DNA from: an uncultured Clostridia bacterium
GTDB lineage: Bacteria > Bacillota > Clostridia > TANB77 > CAG-508
Direction: 5' to 3'
Length of the DNA stretch: 64,000 bases
Assembly: GCA_934167495.1 (NCBI GenBank)
Contig: CAKPKP010000001.1
Location: 62,001-126,000, forward strand
Below are positions 8,988 to 17,804 of this stretch, piece after piece. Below the pieces are notes generated by a model. The model had not been told where the DNA came from. It saw nothing but the letters and a program-made list of their open reading frames with translations, and ran no database searches. Position 1 is the first letter of the stretch, and the number at the start of each line of letters is the position of its first letter. Position numbers and translations under genes: made by a program.

Positions 8988-9845
8988 CTATATAGGATTT
9001 ACATGAATAATAGCTCTGCTTATTTTATCTATATTACAAATATTTTTCTCTAAATTATCAGCAAGTTTATGACTATCAAAAGTACTCATATTTCCGTCAA
9101 TATGAATTGTAAGAATAACAACATATTGATAACCTGTTGGTATGGTATAAAAATCTGTAATATTTTTTATTTCTTTACATTCATGGGCTAAATCTAAAAT
9201 AATGTTTTTGGTTTTACTATCTATTGAAATATCCATAAGTATGTTATAGCTTTCTATAAGAATTTTTAATCCAGTATAAAAGATCCAAATAGATATACCT
9301 AAGCCAACTACACCGTCAAACCAATAAATATTAAATAGTCCAAGTAAAATTGAAATTAAAGTGAATGTAGTTACTATGCAATCATTTCTATGATCTTTGT
9401 AATTTGCTTCTAGAAGAATATTGTTATGTTGTTTAAACATTTTCTTAGTATACTTGTATAGAAAAAATTTAACAATTATTGTTATAATACAAACAATTAC
9501 TAAAAATGGAGAAAAAGTAAATTCTTCTTTATTTATCAAAGACATAATTGAATTGTAAAAAAGTTTCATTGAAATTATAATCATAGAGAGACTTATTAAC
9601 AATGAAAATATGTATTCAGCTTTACCATGTCCAAAATTATGTGATTCATCTTCTGGTACGCTTGCAATTTTGTTCCCTATAGATGTCATAGCTGAAGCAA
9701 ATATGTCTGATGCACTATTTATACTATCTGCAATCATTGCCTGACTATTACTTAATATTCCAACAATACTCTTTATAATTAATAAAAATATATTACCTAA
9801 AATTCCCATTAAACTAGCTCTTTTGGTGACTTCAAATCTATCCAT
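8988..9845 (-). CDS. Cation diffusion facilitator family transporter
   Basis: This 285-residue membrane protein has about six hydrophobic helices and a C-terminal cytoplasmic domain. The CDF signature is present: MIADSINSASDIFASAMTSI (helix 2, with the paired Asp residues of the metal site) followed by SHNFGHGKAEYIF. A second DHRNDCIVTTFTLI in helix 5 gives the other metal-site Asp. CDF proteins export divalent metals (Zn, Mn, Fe) using proton antiport; the metal cannot be decided here. AAGGAGT lies just upstream of the ATG. The gene runs opposite to its neighbours and is divergent from the small gene at 10012. Confidence 0.9.
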   Translation of the reverse strand: MDRFEVTKRASLMGILGNIFLLIIKSIVGILSNSQAMIADSINSASDIFASAMTSIGNKIASVPEDESHNFGHGKAEYIFSLLISLSMIIISMKLFYNSIMSLINKEEFTFSPFLVIVCIITIIVKFFLYKYTKKMFKQHNNILLEANYKDHRNDCIVTTFTLISILLGLFNIYWFDGVVGLGISIWIFYTGLKILIESYNILMDISIDSKTKNIILDLAHECKEIKNITDFYTIPTGYQYVVILTIHIDGNMSTFDSHKLADNLEKNICNIDKISRAIIHVNPI

Positions 9846-9909
9846 GTAAAAATACTCCTTTTGATAAGATAATTTTTTTTATATTATACCACAAAATAAA
9901 AGTAGAATA

Positions 9910-9938
9910 TTGTAAAAAAAAATCACTTATGGTATAAT
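9910..9938 (+). promoter_or_regulatory. SigmaA-type promoter
   Basis: TTGTAA, a 17-bp spacer and a perfect TATAAT, driving the small membrane protein gene at 10012. Confidence 0.7.
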
Positions 9939-10011
9939 TTATATAGACAGGAAAAATTTAAATATTCTTTTCCTTTTTTAAGTAGTTAAATTGCTAGATG
10001 GAGGCGCTTTT

Positions 10012-10347
10012 ATGGAACCACTAATGATAATAATATTTATATTACTAATGATAGTAATTATGCTTGCTGTTTTAGCAATATTTCAAATAAAAATGGCAGG
10101 GATGAATGTTAAAGACTTTTGGTCTTTTATTCAAGCAAATGAAATGCTAGATAAATTATATGAATTTTCAAAAAAATACGAAAAAATGGGACCAACAGAA
10201 CAAGTTATATTTTTAAGCGAAGCTGAAAAAGTTTTCAATGCGTTTGATAAGGTGCCAAATATGTTATGGGAAGAAGAATATACTAAATATATGGAAGTAT
10301 TAGATAAATATAAAAATATAAAATTATTCAGATGGGAATCTAATTAA
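10012..10347 (+). CDS. Small single-pass membrane protein, unknown function
   Basis: This 111-residue protein has an N-terminal hydrophobic helix (residues 4-25) and a soluble C-terminal part (DFWSFIQANEMLDKLYEFSK, TEQVIFLSEAEKVFNAFDKV). The start is placed at ATG 10012 because GATGGAGG lies 8 bp upstream. An in-frame TTG at 9991 would add seven residues but overlaps that RBS. No known domain is recognised. Its terminator overlaps the stop codon, so it is a compact monocistronic unit. It is probably an inner membrane-anchored helper. Confidence 0.6.
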   Translation: MEPLMIIIFILLMIVIMLAVLAIFQIKMAGMNVKDFWSFIQANEMLDKLYEFSKKYEKMGPTEQVIFLSEAEKVFNAFDKVPNMLWEEEYTKYMEVLDKYKNIKLFRWESN

Positions 10348-10365
10348 AATAGATTCCTTTTTTTT
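10335..10365 (+). terminator. Rho-independent terminator overlapping a stop codon
   Basis: An 8-bp stem GGAATCTA/TAGATTCC with loop ATTAAAA and a T8 tail; the stem includes the last codons of the preceding gene. Confidence 0.85.
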
Positions 10366-10481
10366 GAAACATTTTAATGATTTGGTGAATACTATATTAT
10401 AAGAAAATAAGAAATAAATTTTATATCATATGTAAGTTTTAGAAATTTCTTTCTTTAAATATTAATAAAGGAGTAGAGTAA

Positions 10482-11627
10482 ATGAAAATAAGATATTTTG
10501 ACCATGCAGCGACAACTCCAGTGGATAATGAAGTATTAAAAGAAATGATGCCATTTTTTAGTCAGAATTTTGGTAATCCTTCTTCAATTTATAGTATAGG
10601 AAAATCAAATAAACATGAAGTTCAAATTGCAAGAAATAGAGTAGCAACTGCATTGAATGTAAAACCTCAAGAAATATATTTTACAAGTTGTGGTAGCGAA
10701 AGTGATAATTTAGCAATAAAAGGAATTGCATATGGAAACAGAAAAAAGGGAAATCATATTATTACAACTAGAATTGAGCATCCAGCCGTATTAAAAACTT
10801 GTGAATTTTTAGAAAAGCAAGGATATCACATAACATATTTATCTCCAAATAGTAATGGAATTGTTAGTGTAAAAGAATTGGAAAGATATATTATGCCAAA
10901 TACAATTTTGGTAAGTGTTATGTTTGCAAACAATGAAATAGGAACGATTCAGGATATTAAAGCTATAGGTGAATTATGTAGAAGAAAAAATGTATATTTC
11001 CATACAGATTGTGTTCAAGCAATTGGAAATGTAAGAATAGATGCTAAAGAAATGAATATTGATAGTTTATCTTTATCTGCACATAAATTTTATGGACCAA
11101 AAGGAGTAGGTGCTGTATATATAAGAGAAGGTATAAATTTTGTAAGAATTCAAGATGGTGGACATCAGGAAAGAGATAAAAGGGCGGGTACTGAAAATGT
11201 AGCTGGAATAGTAGGGCTTGGAAAAGCAATAGAATTAGCTAACAATAGTTTAGATGAATATAATAATCACCTTACTAGGTTAAGAGATTATTATATTGAA
11301 AATGTGCAAAAAAGAATACCAAATATTAAAATAAATGGAGACTTAGAAAAAAGATTACCAGGAAATGCTAATATTTCATTTATAGGCGCAGATGGCGAAA
11401 AAGTATTAGAAGAATTAGATAAGATTGGAATATGTGCTTCAAGTGGTTCTGCTTGTAGTGCAGGATTATTAAATCCATCACATGTTTTACTAGCAATAGG
11501 AGTAGCTCCAAATGTTGCATCTACATCTATTAGAATAACTTTTGGAAAAGAAAATACATTAGAAGATGTTGATTATTTGGTTGAAAATTTAACAAATATA
11601 ATTGAGAAAATAAGAAATGAAAAATAA
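10482..11627 (+). CDS. nifS: Cysteine desulfurase (NifS/IscS type)
   Basis: This 381-residue PLP enzyme takes sulfur from cysteine to form an enzyme persulfide for Fe-S clusters or tRNA thiolation. Motifs in order are YFDHAATTPVD, GNPSSIYSIG, the phosphate-binding TSCGSESDNLAIKG, FHTDCVQAIG, the PLP lysine in LSAHKFYGPKGVG (about residue 202), GTENVAGIVG, and the catalytic-Cys loop CASSGSACSAG (about residue 325). RBS AAAGGAG supports the ATG. No iscU or thiI follows; a terminator closes the gene, so its sulfur acceptor must be encoded elsewhere. Confidence 0.95.
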   Translation: MKIRYFDHAATTPVDNEVLKEMMPFFSQNFGNPSSIYSIGKSNKHEVQIARNRVATALNVKPQEIYFTSCGSESDNLAIKGIAYGNRKKGNHIITTRIEHPAVLKTCEFLEKQGYHITYLSPNSNGIVSVKELERYIMPNTILVSVMFANNEIGTIQDIKAIGELCRRKNVYFHTDCVQAIGNVRIDAKEMNIDSLSLSAHKFYGPKGVGAVYIREGINFVRIQDGGHQERDKRAGTENVAGIVGLGKAIELANNSLDEYNNHLTRLRDYYIENVQKRIPNIKINGDLEKRLPGNANISFIGADGEKVLEELDKIGICASSGSACSAGLLNPSHVLLAIGVAPNVASTSIRITFGKENTLEDVDYLVENLTNIIEKIRNEK

Positions 11628-11655
11628 GAGGATTCAGAATTGAATCCTCTTTATT
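11626..11655 (+). terminator. Terminator after cysteine desulfurase
   Basis: A 10-bp stem AAGAGGATTC/GAATCCTCTT with loop AGAATT and a short T/A tail. Confidence 0.7.
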
Positions 11656-11731
11656 ATATAATAGGAAAGTATAGAATATACAACTACACTGTAGAAAAAA
11701 GTTACTGAAAAAAATTTTGATTTTTAAATAG

Positions 11732-11760
11732 TTGAAATTTGTAATTTTATAGAATATAAT
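11732..11760 (+). promoter_or_regulatory. SigmaA-type promoter
   Basis: TTGAAA, a 17-bp spacer and TATAAT, about 50 bp upstream of the operon starting at 11814. Confidence 0.75.
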
Positions 11761-11813
11761 ACAACTGTAAATGAAAAATACCTAAAAAATATGTATGTAT
11801 AGGAGGTAGAAAT

Positions 11814-12584
11814 ATGGAATTTGCTGATATTATTCTTGAAGAGAAAGATTTAGTAAAGAAAATAGAAATAATTTCATTTTTAAAGAAGAAGGAAAAGATT
11901 TTTTTCGATACATCTGTTATTCTAAAAGCTGAAATTACAAAACAATTTATGGATATAATGAATATTGATGTAGACAAAAACGAAGTTATTACAGCATGCT
12001 TAGTTTATGGATTTAAAAGAATTAATTCACCTCAAGAAATTCAAAGAATAAAAAAAGAAGGAAAGCTAGATTATGAATATTTAAAATCTCTTGGATTTAA
12101 TGATAAGTTTTGTAAAATTTGTAGTGAATATAATAGGTATAATGAGAAAGAAGGATATGTAAGAGAAAAAGAAGGGGACATACTAGAACTGGTAGATAAT
12201 TTTGGAGGTCTTATAATGCACAGACCAGAAAGGCTGGCTTTTCCAATTGAAGATGCTATACAAGTTTTAGAATATAAAAATTTACATCATAAAAATAATA
12301 GGTATTTAGAAGAGTTTAAAAAGTTTATAAATATTATGGAAGCAATTGAAACTAAAAGAATGGTAGGTTCATATACTAAATTGCAAAATTGCTTTAATAT
12401 GTTAAAAAGAGAAGATATTGCAGGTGCTGTAAGAGCAATATATGACCATGAAGATAGAATTGCTATTGCAATAGGATTAGATGTTGATGGAAATTCTCAA
12501 ACAAGATTAGAAAATGTAGGAAAATTTTCCGCAAGACTTATGGAATTAAATAAAATTGAAAATGAAGAAAAGAAAGGAAAATAA
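11814..12584 (+). CDS. Unknown soluble protein co-transcribed with EndoQ-like nuclease
   Basis: This 256-residue, mostly alpha-helical soluble protein has no signal peptide or membrane segment. I do not recognise the family. A helical region KNEVITACLVYGFKR followed by SLGFNDKFCKICSEYNRYN and HRPERLAFPIEDAIQVLEYK could be a degenerate HD-like fold, but the metal ligands are not clear. A later segment EDIAGAVRAIYDHEDRIAIA is distinctive. The stop at 12584 is 5 bp from the EndoQ-like start, and the two surely form an operon with RBS AGGAGG and a promoter at 11732. Confidence 0.55.
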   Translation: MEFADIILEEKDLVKKIEIISFLKKKEKIFFDTSVILKAEITKQFMDIMNIDVDKNEVITACLVYGFKRINSPQEIQRIKKEGKLDYEYLKSLGFNDKFCKICSEYNRYNEKEGYVREKEGDILELVDNFGGLIMHRPERLAFPIEDAIQVLEYKNLHHKNNRYLEEFKKFINIMEAIETKRMVGSYTKLQNCFNMLKREDIAGAVRAIYDHEDRIAIAIGLDVDGNSQTRLENVGKFSARLMELNKIENEEKKGK

Positions 12585-12588
12585 AACA

Positions 12589-13776
12589 ATGTATGAAATT
12601 TTTGCAGATTTACATGTACATATTGGTAGAAGTGAAAATAATAAACCAATAAAAATAACAGCCGCTAGAAGCTTAAATTTTGCTAATATAGCAAAAGAAT
12701 GTGCAGATAGAAAAGGGATAAATGTTGTAGGAATAATAGATTGTGCATCACCATATGTAATTGAAGATATAGAGAATTTTTTGAAAACTGGTGAAGCCTA
12801 TGAAATTGCAGATGGAGGAATAATATATAAAGATAAAGTATGTATTATATTAGGTAGTGAAATTGAAACATCTGAAATAAATGAACAAGGAAAAACAGGA
12901 AGTGCACATAATTTATGTTATTTTCCAACATTAAACGATATAAAAGCTTTTTCAAATGAAATGAGTCATCATATAAAAAATATTACATTAAGTTCACAAA
13001 GAGCTGATATATCAGCATATGAACTTATAGATATTGTTGAAAAATATAATGGTATATTAATACCAGCTCATGCATTTACACCACATAAAAGTTTTTATGG
13101 AAATTGCACAGATAGATTAGAAAAAATATTCAAAGAAAAATATAATAGAATTTTAGCTATAGAGTTAGGATTAAGTTCTGATACTTTTTTAGCAGATAAA
13201 ATTTCAGAATTAGAAACAAAAACATTTTTAACAAATTCAGATGCACATTCCCTTCCTAAAATTGCAAGAGAATATAACAAAATTTTAGTAAATGATATAA
13301 GCTTTAAAGAGTTTTTAAAAGCAATAAAGAACGAAGATGGAAGAAAGATAATAGCAAATTATGGATTAGATCCAAAACTTGGAAAATATCATAGAACATT
13401 TTGCGAAAAATGTGGTAAAAATGTTCCAGGTGATGCGCCAGTTACAGTGTGTCATGATTGTGATAGTAAAAACATAACTATGGGAGTTTTTGATAGAATA
13501 GAAATTATAAAGGACAAGCCAGATACTAAGAGTCCAGAAAATAGACCACCATACATATATCAAATTCCACTTACATTTATTCCAGGAATAGGCAAAAAAT
13601 CAATGGATAAATTATTAGATACATTTCAAAATGAAATGAATATATTACATAAATTATCATTTGATGATATAAATTCTGTCGTTGGTGAAAAGGTTGCAAA
13701 CAATATAATTTCAGCAAGAGAAGGAAAAATTAAAATTGTTGAAGGTGGCGGAGGAGTTTACGGAAAAGTAGAATAA
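12589..13776 (+). CDS. Endonuclease Q-like PHP-domain protein
   Basis: This 395-residue protein has an N-terminal PHP metal-site motif FADLHVHIG, a second cluster with GSEIETSE, PAHAFTPH and the late NSDAHSLPKIAREYN, a four-Cys zinc ribbon (CEKCG then CHDCD, about residues 267-290), and a C-terminal helix-hairpin-helix-like IPGIGKKSMDKLL. This is the architecture of EndoQ, which nicks 5' of deaminated bases and some abasic sites in archaea and certain Bacteria. The start ATG 12589 is set by AAAGGA just upstream; a TTG at 12556 would overlap the previous gene. It is the second gene of a two-gene operon. Confidence 0.8.
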   Translation: MYEIFADLHVHIGRSENNKPIKITAARSLNFANIAKECADRKGINVVGIIDCASPYVIEDIENFLKTGEAYEIADGGIIYKDKVCIILGSEIETSEINEQGKTGSAHNLCYFPTLNDIKAFSNEMSHHIKNITLSSQRADISAYELIDIVEKYNGILIPAHAFTPHKSFYGNCTDRLEKIFKEKYNRILAIELGLSSDTFLADKISELETKTFLTNSDAHSLPKIAREYNKILVNDISFKEFLKAIKNEDGRKIIANYGLDPKLGKYHRTFCEKCGKNVPGDAPVTVCHDCDSKNITMGVFDRIEIIKDKPDTKSPENRPPYIYQIPLTFIPGIGKKSMDKLLDTFQNEMNILHKLSFDDINSVVGEKVANNIISAREGKIKIVEGGGGVYGKVE

Positions 13777-13868
13777 AGTATAAAAAAACTTATTATTTAA
13801 AGTTCTTTTTTCGAATCTTATAACATACACATTATGTAGTAAAGTAAATAAATGAGGTAAGGTATAAG

Positions 13869-14490
13869 ATGAAAAAAGAAAGCATATTATTTGAGTATAT
13901 AAAAAGAAATAAAATGGATTATATTGTAACTATAATAGTATTAATTGTTGGCATTAGTATACGGTATATTATTTATAAATAATGCTGATGGAGAAAAAGC
14001 AATGAATATTACTTCATCAATTGAAAATATACAATCTTTAATAAAACAAGGGGATTCTATTGATAAAGGAATATTACTAAATAATTGTTTAAAGCAAAAT
14101 ATTATAGTTGTAATACTAATTTGGTTTATTGGATGTACAATAATTGGTATACCAATTTTGTTTGGAATAATATTGTATAAAGGCTTCTGCATAGGATATA
14201 CAATTTCAGCAGTAATAGCTACAACTGAGTTTAGAAAAGCAATAAGCTTTATTATTTTATCGTTATTACCGCAAAACATAATAATTATTCCAACAATTTT
14301 GCTTATAACAGTTAGTGGAATAAAATTATATAAATATATAATGAAAGATAAAAACAAAGGTAACATAAAAATAGAGCTGATAAGACATACAATGATATCT
14401 TTAATAGCTTTAGTTGCTATAATAATAGCATCTTTTATAGAAGTATATATTTCAACAAATTTATTATTATTTTTTAAAGATTTTTTGTAA
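13869..14490 (+). CDS. spoIIM: Stage II sporulation protein M, interrupted by a +1 shift at a CGG codon
   Basis: SpoIIM is a membrane component of the SpoIIDMP septal peptidoglycan machine needed for engulfment. From ATG 13869 (TGAGGTAAGG upstream) the protein reads MKKESILFEYIKRNK, then a first TM ending VGISI. The next in-frame codon at 13962-13964 is CGG. Skipping its C gives GGT ATA TTA (GIL) and continues with FINNADGEKAMN, two central TM segments with IGIPILFGIILYKGF and GYTISAVIA, and a last TM before KDFL. The predicted total is about 206 residues, as usual. The gene lies just before xerD, as spoIIM does in Bacillus subtilis. All other motifs are intact. Confidence 0.85.
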
Positions 14491-14495
14491 AAGTA

Positions 14496-14524
14496 TTTAC
14501 AATTTAAGAATGTTTTGATATAAC
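14496..14524 (+). promoter_or_regulatory. SigmaA-type promoter for xerD
   Basis: TTTACA, a 17-bp spacer and TATAAC, directly after spoIIM. Confidence 0.6.
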
Positions 14525-14598
14525 ATATATAGTTTATGTAAATTAATTAGGAGTGCATTTCCATAAAAATGCAAAATCAATGTATAGGGGAGCCAAAA

Positions 14599-15480
14599 AT
14601 GGAAAAACAAATTAATCTTTTTTTAGAATTTCTTGCGAATGACAAAAAATTATCTGCAAATACTTTGCAGTCATATAAAAGAGACATAGTACAATATCAA
14701 GAATATGTAGAAGAAAATAAAATTAATTATTTAAAAGCAACAAATGAAAATATAAAGGATTACTTTGAATATTTAAAAAAATTAAATAAGAAAACTTCAA
14801 CAATTTCAAGAAGTTTAGCCTCTATTAGATCTTTTTACCAATATTTAATAAGAGTGAAAAAAATAAAAAAAGATCCAACAAATGGCATGCAATCACCAAA
14901 GATTGAAAAAAAAGCACCAAGCATATTATCTTCAAAAGAAGTAGAATTATTATTAGAGCAACCTAAGAATGTAGACTTAAAAGGAATTAGAGATAAAGCA
15001 ATGTTAGAGTTCGCATATGCTACAGGAATGAGAGTTACAGAAATTATATCATTAGATATAGATGATGTTAACATTGAAGAAAAATATGTTACTTGTAGTA
15101 ATGGATTCAAAAAAAGAAATATACCACTTGGTACATTATCTTTAAAAGCATTACAAGAATACATAGAAAATGCAAGACCAATATTAATAAAAGATGAAGA
15201 AACAAAAGCTTTATTCGTAAATATAAATGGAAAAAGACTTACAAGACAAGGATTTTGGAAGATAGTTAAATATTATAAAGAACAAGCTCATATAACAAAA
15301 GACATAACACCACATGTTTTAAGACATTCATTTGCAACACATTTGTTACAAAATGGAGCAGATTTAAAAGCAATTCAAACAATGCTAGGACATTCAGACA
15401 TATCATCAACACAAGTTTATATGCAATTTCAAAATGAAAGTTTAAAAAAGGTTTATAATAAAGCTCATCCAAGAGCATAG
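14599..15480 (+). CDS. xerD: Tyrosine recombinase XerD
   Basis: This 293-residue tyrosine recombinase resolves chromosome dimers at dif. The N-terminal SAM-like domain has LSANTLQSYKRDI and ISRSLASIRSFYQYL. The catalytic domain shows Arg in YATGMRVTEIISL, Lys near SNGFKKRNIPL, the HxxR box HVLRHSFATHLL, LGHSDISST, and the nucleophilic Tyr in TQVYMQF. The start is ATG 14599, set by AGGGGAG upstream; an in-frame TTG at 14569 lacks this support. The order spoIIM-xerD matches Bacillus, which favours the housekeeping XerD role rather than a mobile integrase. Confidence 0.9.
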   Translation: MEKQINLFLEFLANDKKLSANTLQSYKRDIVQYQEYVEENKINYLKATNENIKDYFEYLKKLNKKTSTISRSLASIRSFYQYLIRVKKIKKDPTNGMQSPKIEKKAPSILSSKEVELLLEQPKNVDLKGIRDKAMLEFAYATGMRVTEIISLDIDDVNIEEKYVTCSNGFKKRNIPLGTLSLKALQEYIENARPILIKDEETKALFVNINGKRLTRQGFWKIVKYYKEQAHITKDITPHVLRHSFATHLLQNGADLKAIQTMLGHSDISSTQVYMQFQNESLKKVYNKAHPRA

Positions 15481-15509
15481 TATAATTAGAATTATATAAG
15501 GAGTTTATA

Positions 15510-16370
15510 ATGAAAAAAGTATTATTAATCGGAGCAGATGGAATGCTAGGAGGAGAATTAAAAGAAAGACTTGAAAAAATATATGATGTAGTTCCAACAA
15601 CAATCGAAACACTAGATATTTGTGATGAAAATGCAGTAGTAACAAAAGCTGAAAATGAAAAACCATATTTTATTATAAATTGTGCAGCTTTTACTAATGT
15701 AGATGGTTGTGAAACAAATTATGAATTAGCAAATAAAGTAAATGGATTAGCTTTAGCCAATATAGCAAAGGCTGCAAAAACAGTTGATGCAACGTTAATT
15801 CATATAAGTACAGATTACGTTTTTCCAGGAAACTTAGACGTAGAAAAATGTTATACAGAGGAGATGACTCCAGCACCAGTTACTGCTTATGGGAAGACAA
15901 AATTACTTGGTGAACAAAATGCTACAAAAGCAGAAAAATATTATATTTTAAGAACAGCATGGTTATACGGATTAGGTGGAAAGAATTTTGTAAAAACTAT
16001 GTTAAAATTAGCCAAAGACAGAGATGAAATAAGTGTAGTATGTGATCAACATGGAAGTCCTACATCTACAACAACTCTTTGTAAAATTATAGAACAAATA
16101 ATGGAAAAAGAACCAGAATATGGAATATATCATTCTACTAATGAAGGTTTTACAACATGGGCTGATTTTGCTAAAAAGATACTTGAATTAGCAGGAGTAA
16201 CTACTAAAGTAAAACCAATTACTTCTGAAGAATATAAAGCAATGTATCCACAATCTAGTGATAGACCAAAAAATAGTAAATTATCAAAAGAAAAATTACA
16301 TAATATAGGAATATATCCAGAAAATTATGAAGATGCATTAAAAGAATATTTAAAAGAGGAGTTGAAGTAG
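15510..16370 (+). CDS. rfbD: dTDP-4-dehydrorhamnose reductase
   Basis: This 286-residue SDR enzyme is the last step of dTDP-L-rhamnose synthesis. It has the NAD(P) loop LIGADGMLGGEL, NCAAFTNVDGCE, the catalytic segment STDYVFPG and the YxxxK pair in PVTAYGKTKLLGE, then YILRTAWLYGLGGKNFV and the C-terminal substrate-binding SSDRPKNSKLS. rfbA follows after one base. rfbB and rfbC are not in the window, so the pathway is split or completed elsewhere. RBS AAGGAG is 8 bp upstream. Confidence 0.93.
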   Translation: MKKVLLIGADGMLGGELKERLEKIYDVVPTTIETLDICDENAVVTKAENEKPYFIINCAAFTNVDGCETNYELANKVNGLALANIAKAAKTVDATLIHISTDYVFPGNLDVEKCYTEEMTPAPVTAYGKTKLLGEQNATKAEKYYILRTAWLYGLGGKNFVKTMLKLAKDRDEISVVCDQHGSPTSTTTLCKIIEQIMEKEPEYGIYHSTNEGFTTWADFAKKILELAGVTTKVKPITSEEYKAMYPQSSDRPKNSKLSKEKLHNIGIYPENYEDALKEYLKEELK

Positions 16371-16371
16371 T

Positions 16372-17241
16372 ATGAAAGGAATTATATTAGCAGGAGGTAG
16401 CGCAACAAGACTATATCCAATAACACTTGCAGTATCTAAACAAATGTTACCGGTTTATGATAAACCAATGATTTATTATCCATTATCAGCTTTAATGATG
16501 GCTGGAATAAAAGAGGTTCTTATAATCTCTACACCAAAACATTTACCAGCTTTTCAAGATTTATTAGGTGATGGGTCAAGCTTAGGAATGAAATTTGAAT
16601 ATAAAATTCAAGAAAAACCAGTTGGACTAGCTGATGCATTTATATTAGGAGCAGATTTTATAGGAGATGATACCGTTTCTTTAATATTAGGTGATAATAT
16701 GATATATGGTTCAAGACTTGAGAGAGTTTTGAAAGAAGCTAGTGAGTTAAAAGAAGGTGGAGTAATTTTCGGATATCAAGTAGCAGATCCAACTTCATAT
16801 GGTGTTGTTGAAATGGATGAAAACGGAAATGCAATATCAATAGAAGAAAAACCAAAAGAACCAAAATCAGATTTAGCAGTTCCAGGTATATATTTCTACG
16901 ATAATAAAGTAAAAGAAATAGCAAAACAAATTAAACCATCTGATAGAGGAGAACTTGAAATCACAGATGTAAACAAAGCATATATGGAAATGGGAAATTT
17001 AAAAGTTATACCTTTAGAAAGTGGATATGCTTGGTTTGATACTGGATCAGCTGATAGATTATCAGATGCTTCAGATTTCGTAAAAGCAATAGAATTAAGA
17101 CAAGGAGTTCAAATTGCTTGTTTAGAAGAAATAGCATTTAGACAAGGATGGATAGGAGAAGAAATATTACTAGAAAATGCTAAAAAATATGGAAAGACTG
17201 AATATGGAAAATATTTAAAGAAAATAGTAAATAAAAAATAA
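16372..17241 (+). CDS. rfbA: Glucose-1-phosphate thymidylyltransferase
   Basis: This 289-residue nucleotidyltransferase makes dTDP-glucose from dTTP and glucose-1-phosphate, the first committed step to dTDP-rhamnose. Clear motifs are the nucleotide loop LAGGSATRLYPIT with SKQMLPVYDKPMIYYPLS, QEKPVGLADAFILG, the metal-binding LILGDNMIYG, IEEKPKEPKSDLAVPG, and AWFDTGSADRL. The 289-residue length fits the short RmlA type. It is translationally coupled to rfbD and ends at a strong terminator. Confidence 0.95.
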   Translation: MKGIILAGGSATRLYPITLAVSKQMLPVYDKPMIYYPLSALMMAGIKEVLIISTPKHLPAFQDLLGDGSSLGMKFEYKIQEKPVGLADAFILGADFIGDDTVSLILGDNMIYGSRLERVLKEASELKEGGVIFGYQVADPTSYGVVEMDENGNAISIEEKPKEPKSDLAVPGIYFYDNKVKEIAKQIKPSDRGELEITDVNKAYMEMGNLKVIPLESGYAWFDTGSADRLSDASDFVKAIELRQGVQIACLEEIAFRQGWIGEEILLENAKKYGKTEYGKYLKKIVNKK

Positions 17242-17249
17242 TAAATAAT

Positions 17250-17289
17250 AAAGAAAGAGAAGAAAATTTTTATTTTCTTCTCTTTCTTT
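17250..17289 (+). terminator. Strong terminator after rfbDA
   Basis: A 17-bp perfect stem (AAAGAAAGAGAAGAAAA and its complement) with a 6-nt loop and T-rich 3' arm. Confidence 0.85.
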
Positions 17290-17344
17290 ATATAAAAGTT
17301 CTAAATAAAAAAAACTCTAATAAAATTGTTAGGGGGGAATTGTT

Positions 17345-17743
17345 ATGAATGAAAATATAAATACGAGTAATATAAAGAATTCTACTGCTTTTATTATTCT
17401 AAAAGGTTCTGTTTTAGCTATAGTTATTACTTTGGTTTTGTTATTAATTTTGTCTTTAATATTAACTAATACAAATATTTCAGAAGAGGTAATAACTCCG
17501 AGTATAATAACTATAACAGCGGTAAGTATACTTGCAAGTAGTTCTATTTGTACTTTGAAAATTAGTAAAGGTGGTATTGTAACAGGTGGATTTATAGGTG
17601 GAATATATATAATATCTATTTATTTAATTTCAAGTATTATTAGTGGAAATTTTGCTATTAATGTGTACTCAATGGTAATGATTTTTTTAGCAGTACTTGC
17701 TGGATGCATAGGAGGAATAATAGGAGTAAATAGAAATACATAA
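17345..17743 (+). CDS. TIGR04086-family membrane protein
   Basis: This 132-residue protein has four hydrophobic helices: an N-terminal one with FIILKGSVLAIVITLVL, then VSILASSSICTLKI, GGFIGGIYIISIYLI and a last one with AVLAGCIGGIIG. The glycine-rich GGIVTGGFIGGIY and AGCIGGIIGVN patterns are those of the small Firmicutes integral membrane family TIGR04086. Its function is unknown. The RBS AGGGGGG is strong. It is a monocistronic unit with its own terminator. Confidence 0.7.
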   Translation: MNENINTSNIKNSTAFIILKGSVLAIVITLVLLLILSLILTNTNISEEVITPSIITITAVSILASSSICTLKISKGGIVTGGFIGGIYIISIYLISSIISGNFAINVYSMVMIFLAVLAGCIGGIIGVNRNT

Positions 17744-17757
17744 ATACAAGTATTTAA

Positions 17758-17803
17758 TAAAAAGCTTTTGTTTAGTTGTTAATCTACTAAATAAAGGCTT
17801 TTT
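17758..17803 (+). terminator. Terminator after TIGR04086 gene
   Basis: AAAAGC.TTTGTTTAG pairs with CTAAATAAAGGCTTTT around an 11-nt loop, with a T tail. The palindromic repeat begins directly after it. Confidence 0.7.
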
Positions 17804-17804
17804 T

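Noticed and set aside
13945..14490. spoIIM starting at TTG 13945
   Set aside because: No RBS, and the first membrane helix is encoded upstream in another frame from a good ATG at 13869.
14599..15480. Tyrosine recombinase as part of a mobile element
   Set aside because: It lies beside spoIIM as in Bacillus and has XerD features; no attachment repeats are visible around it.
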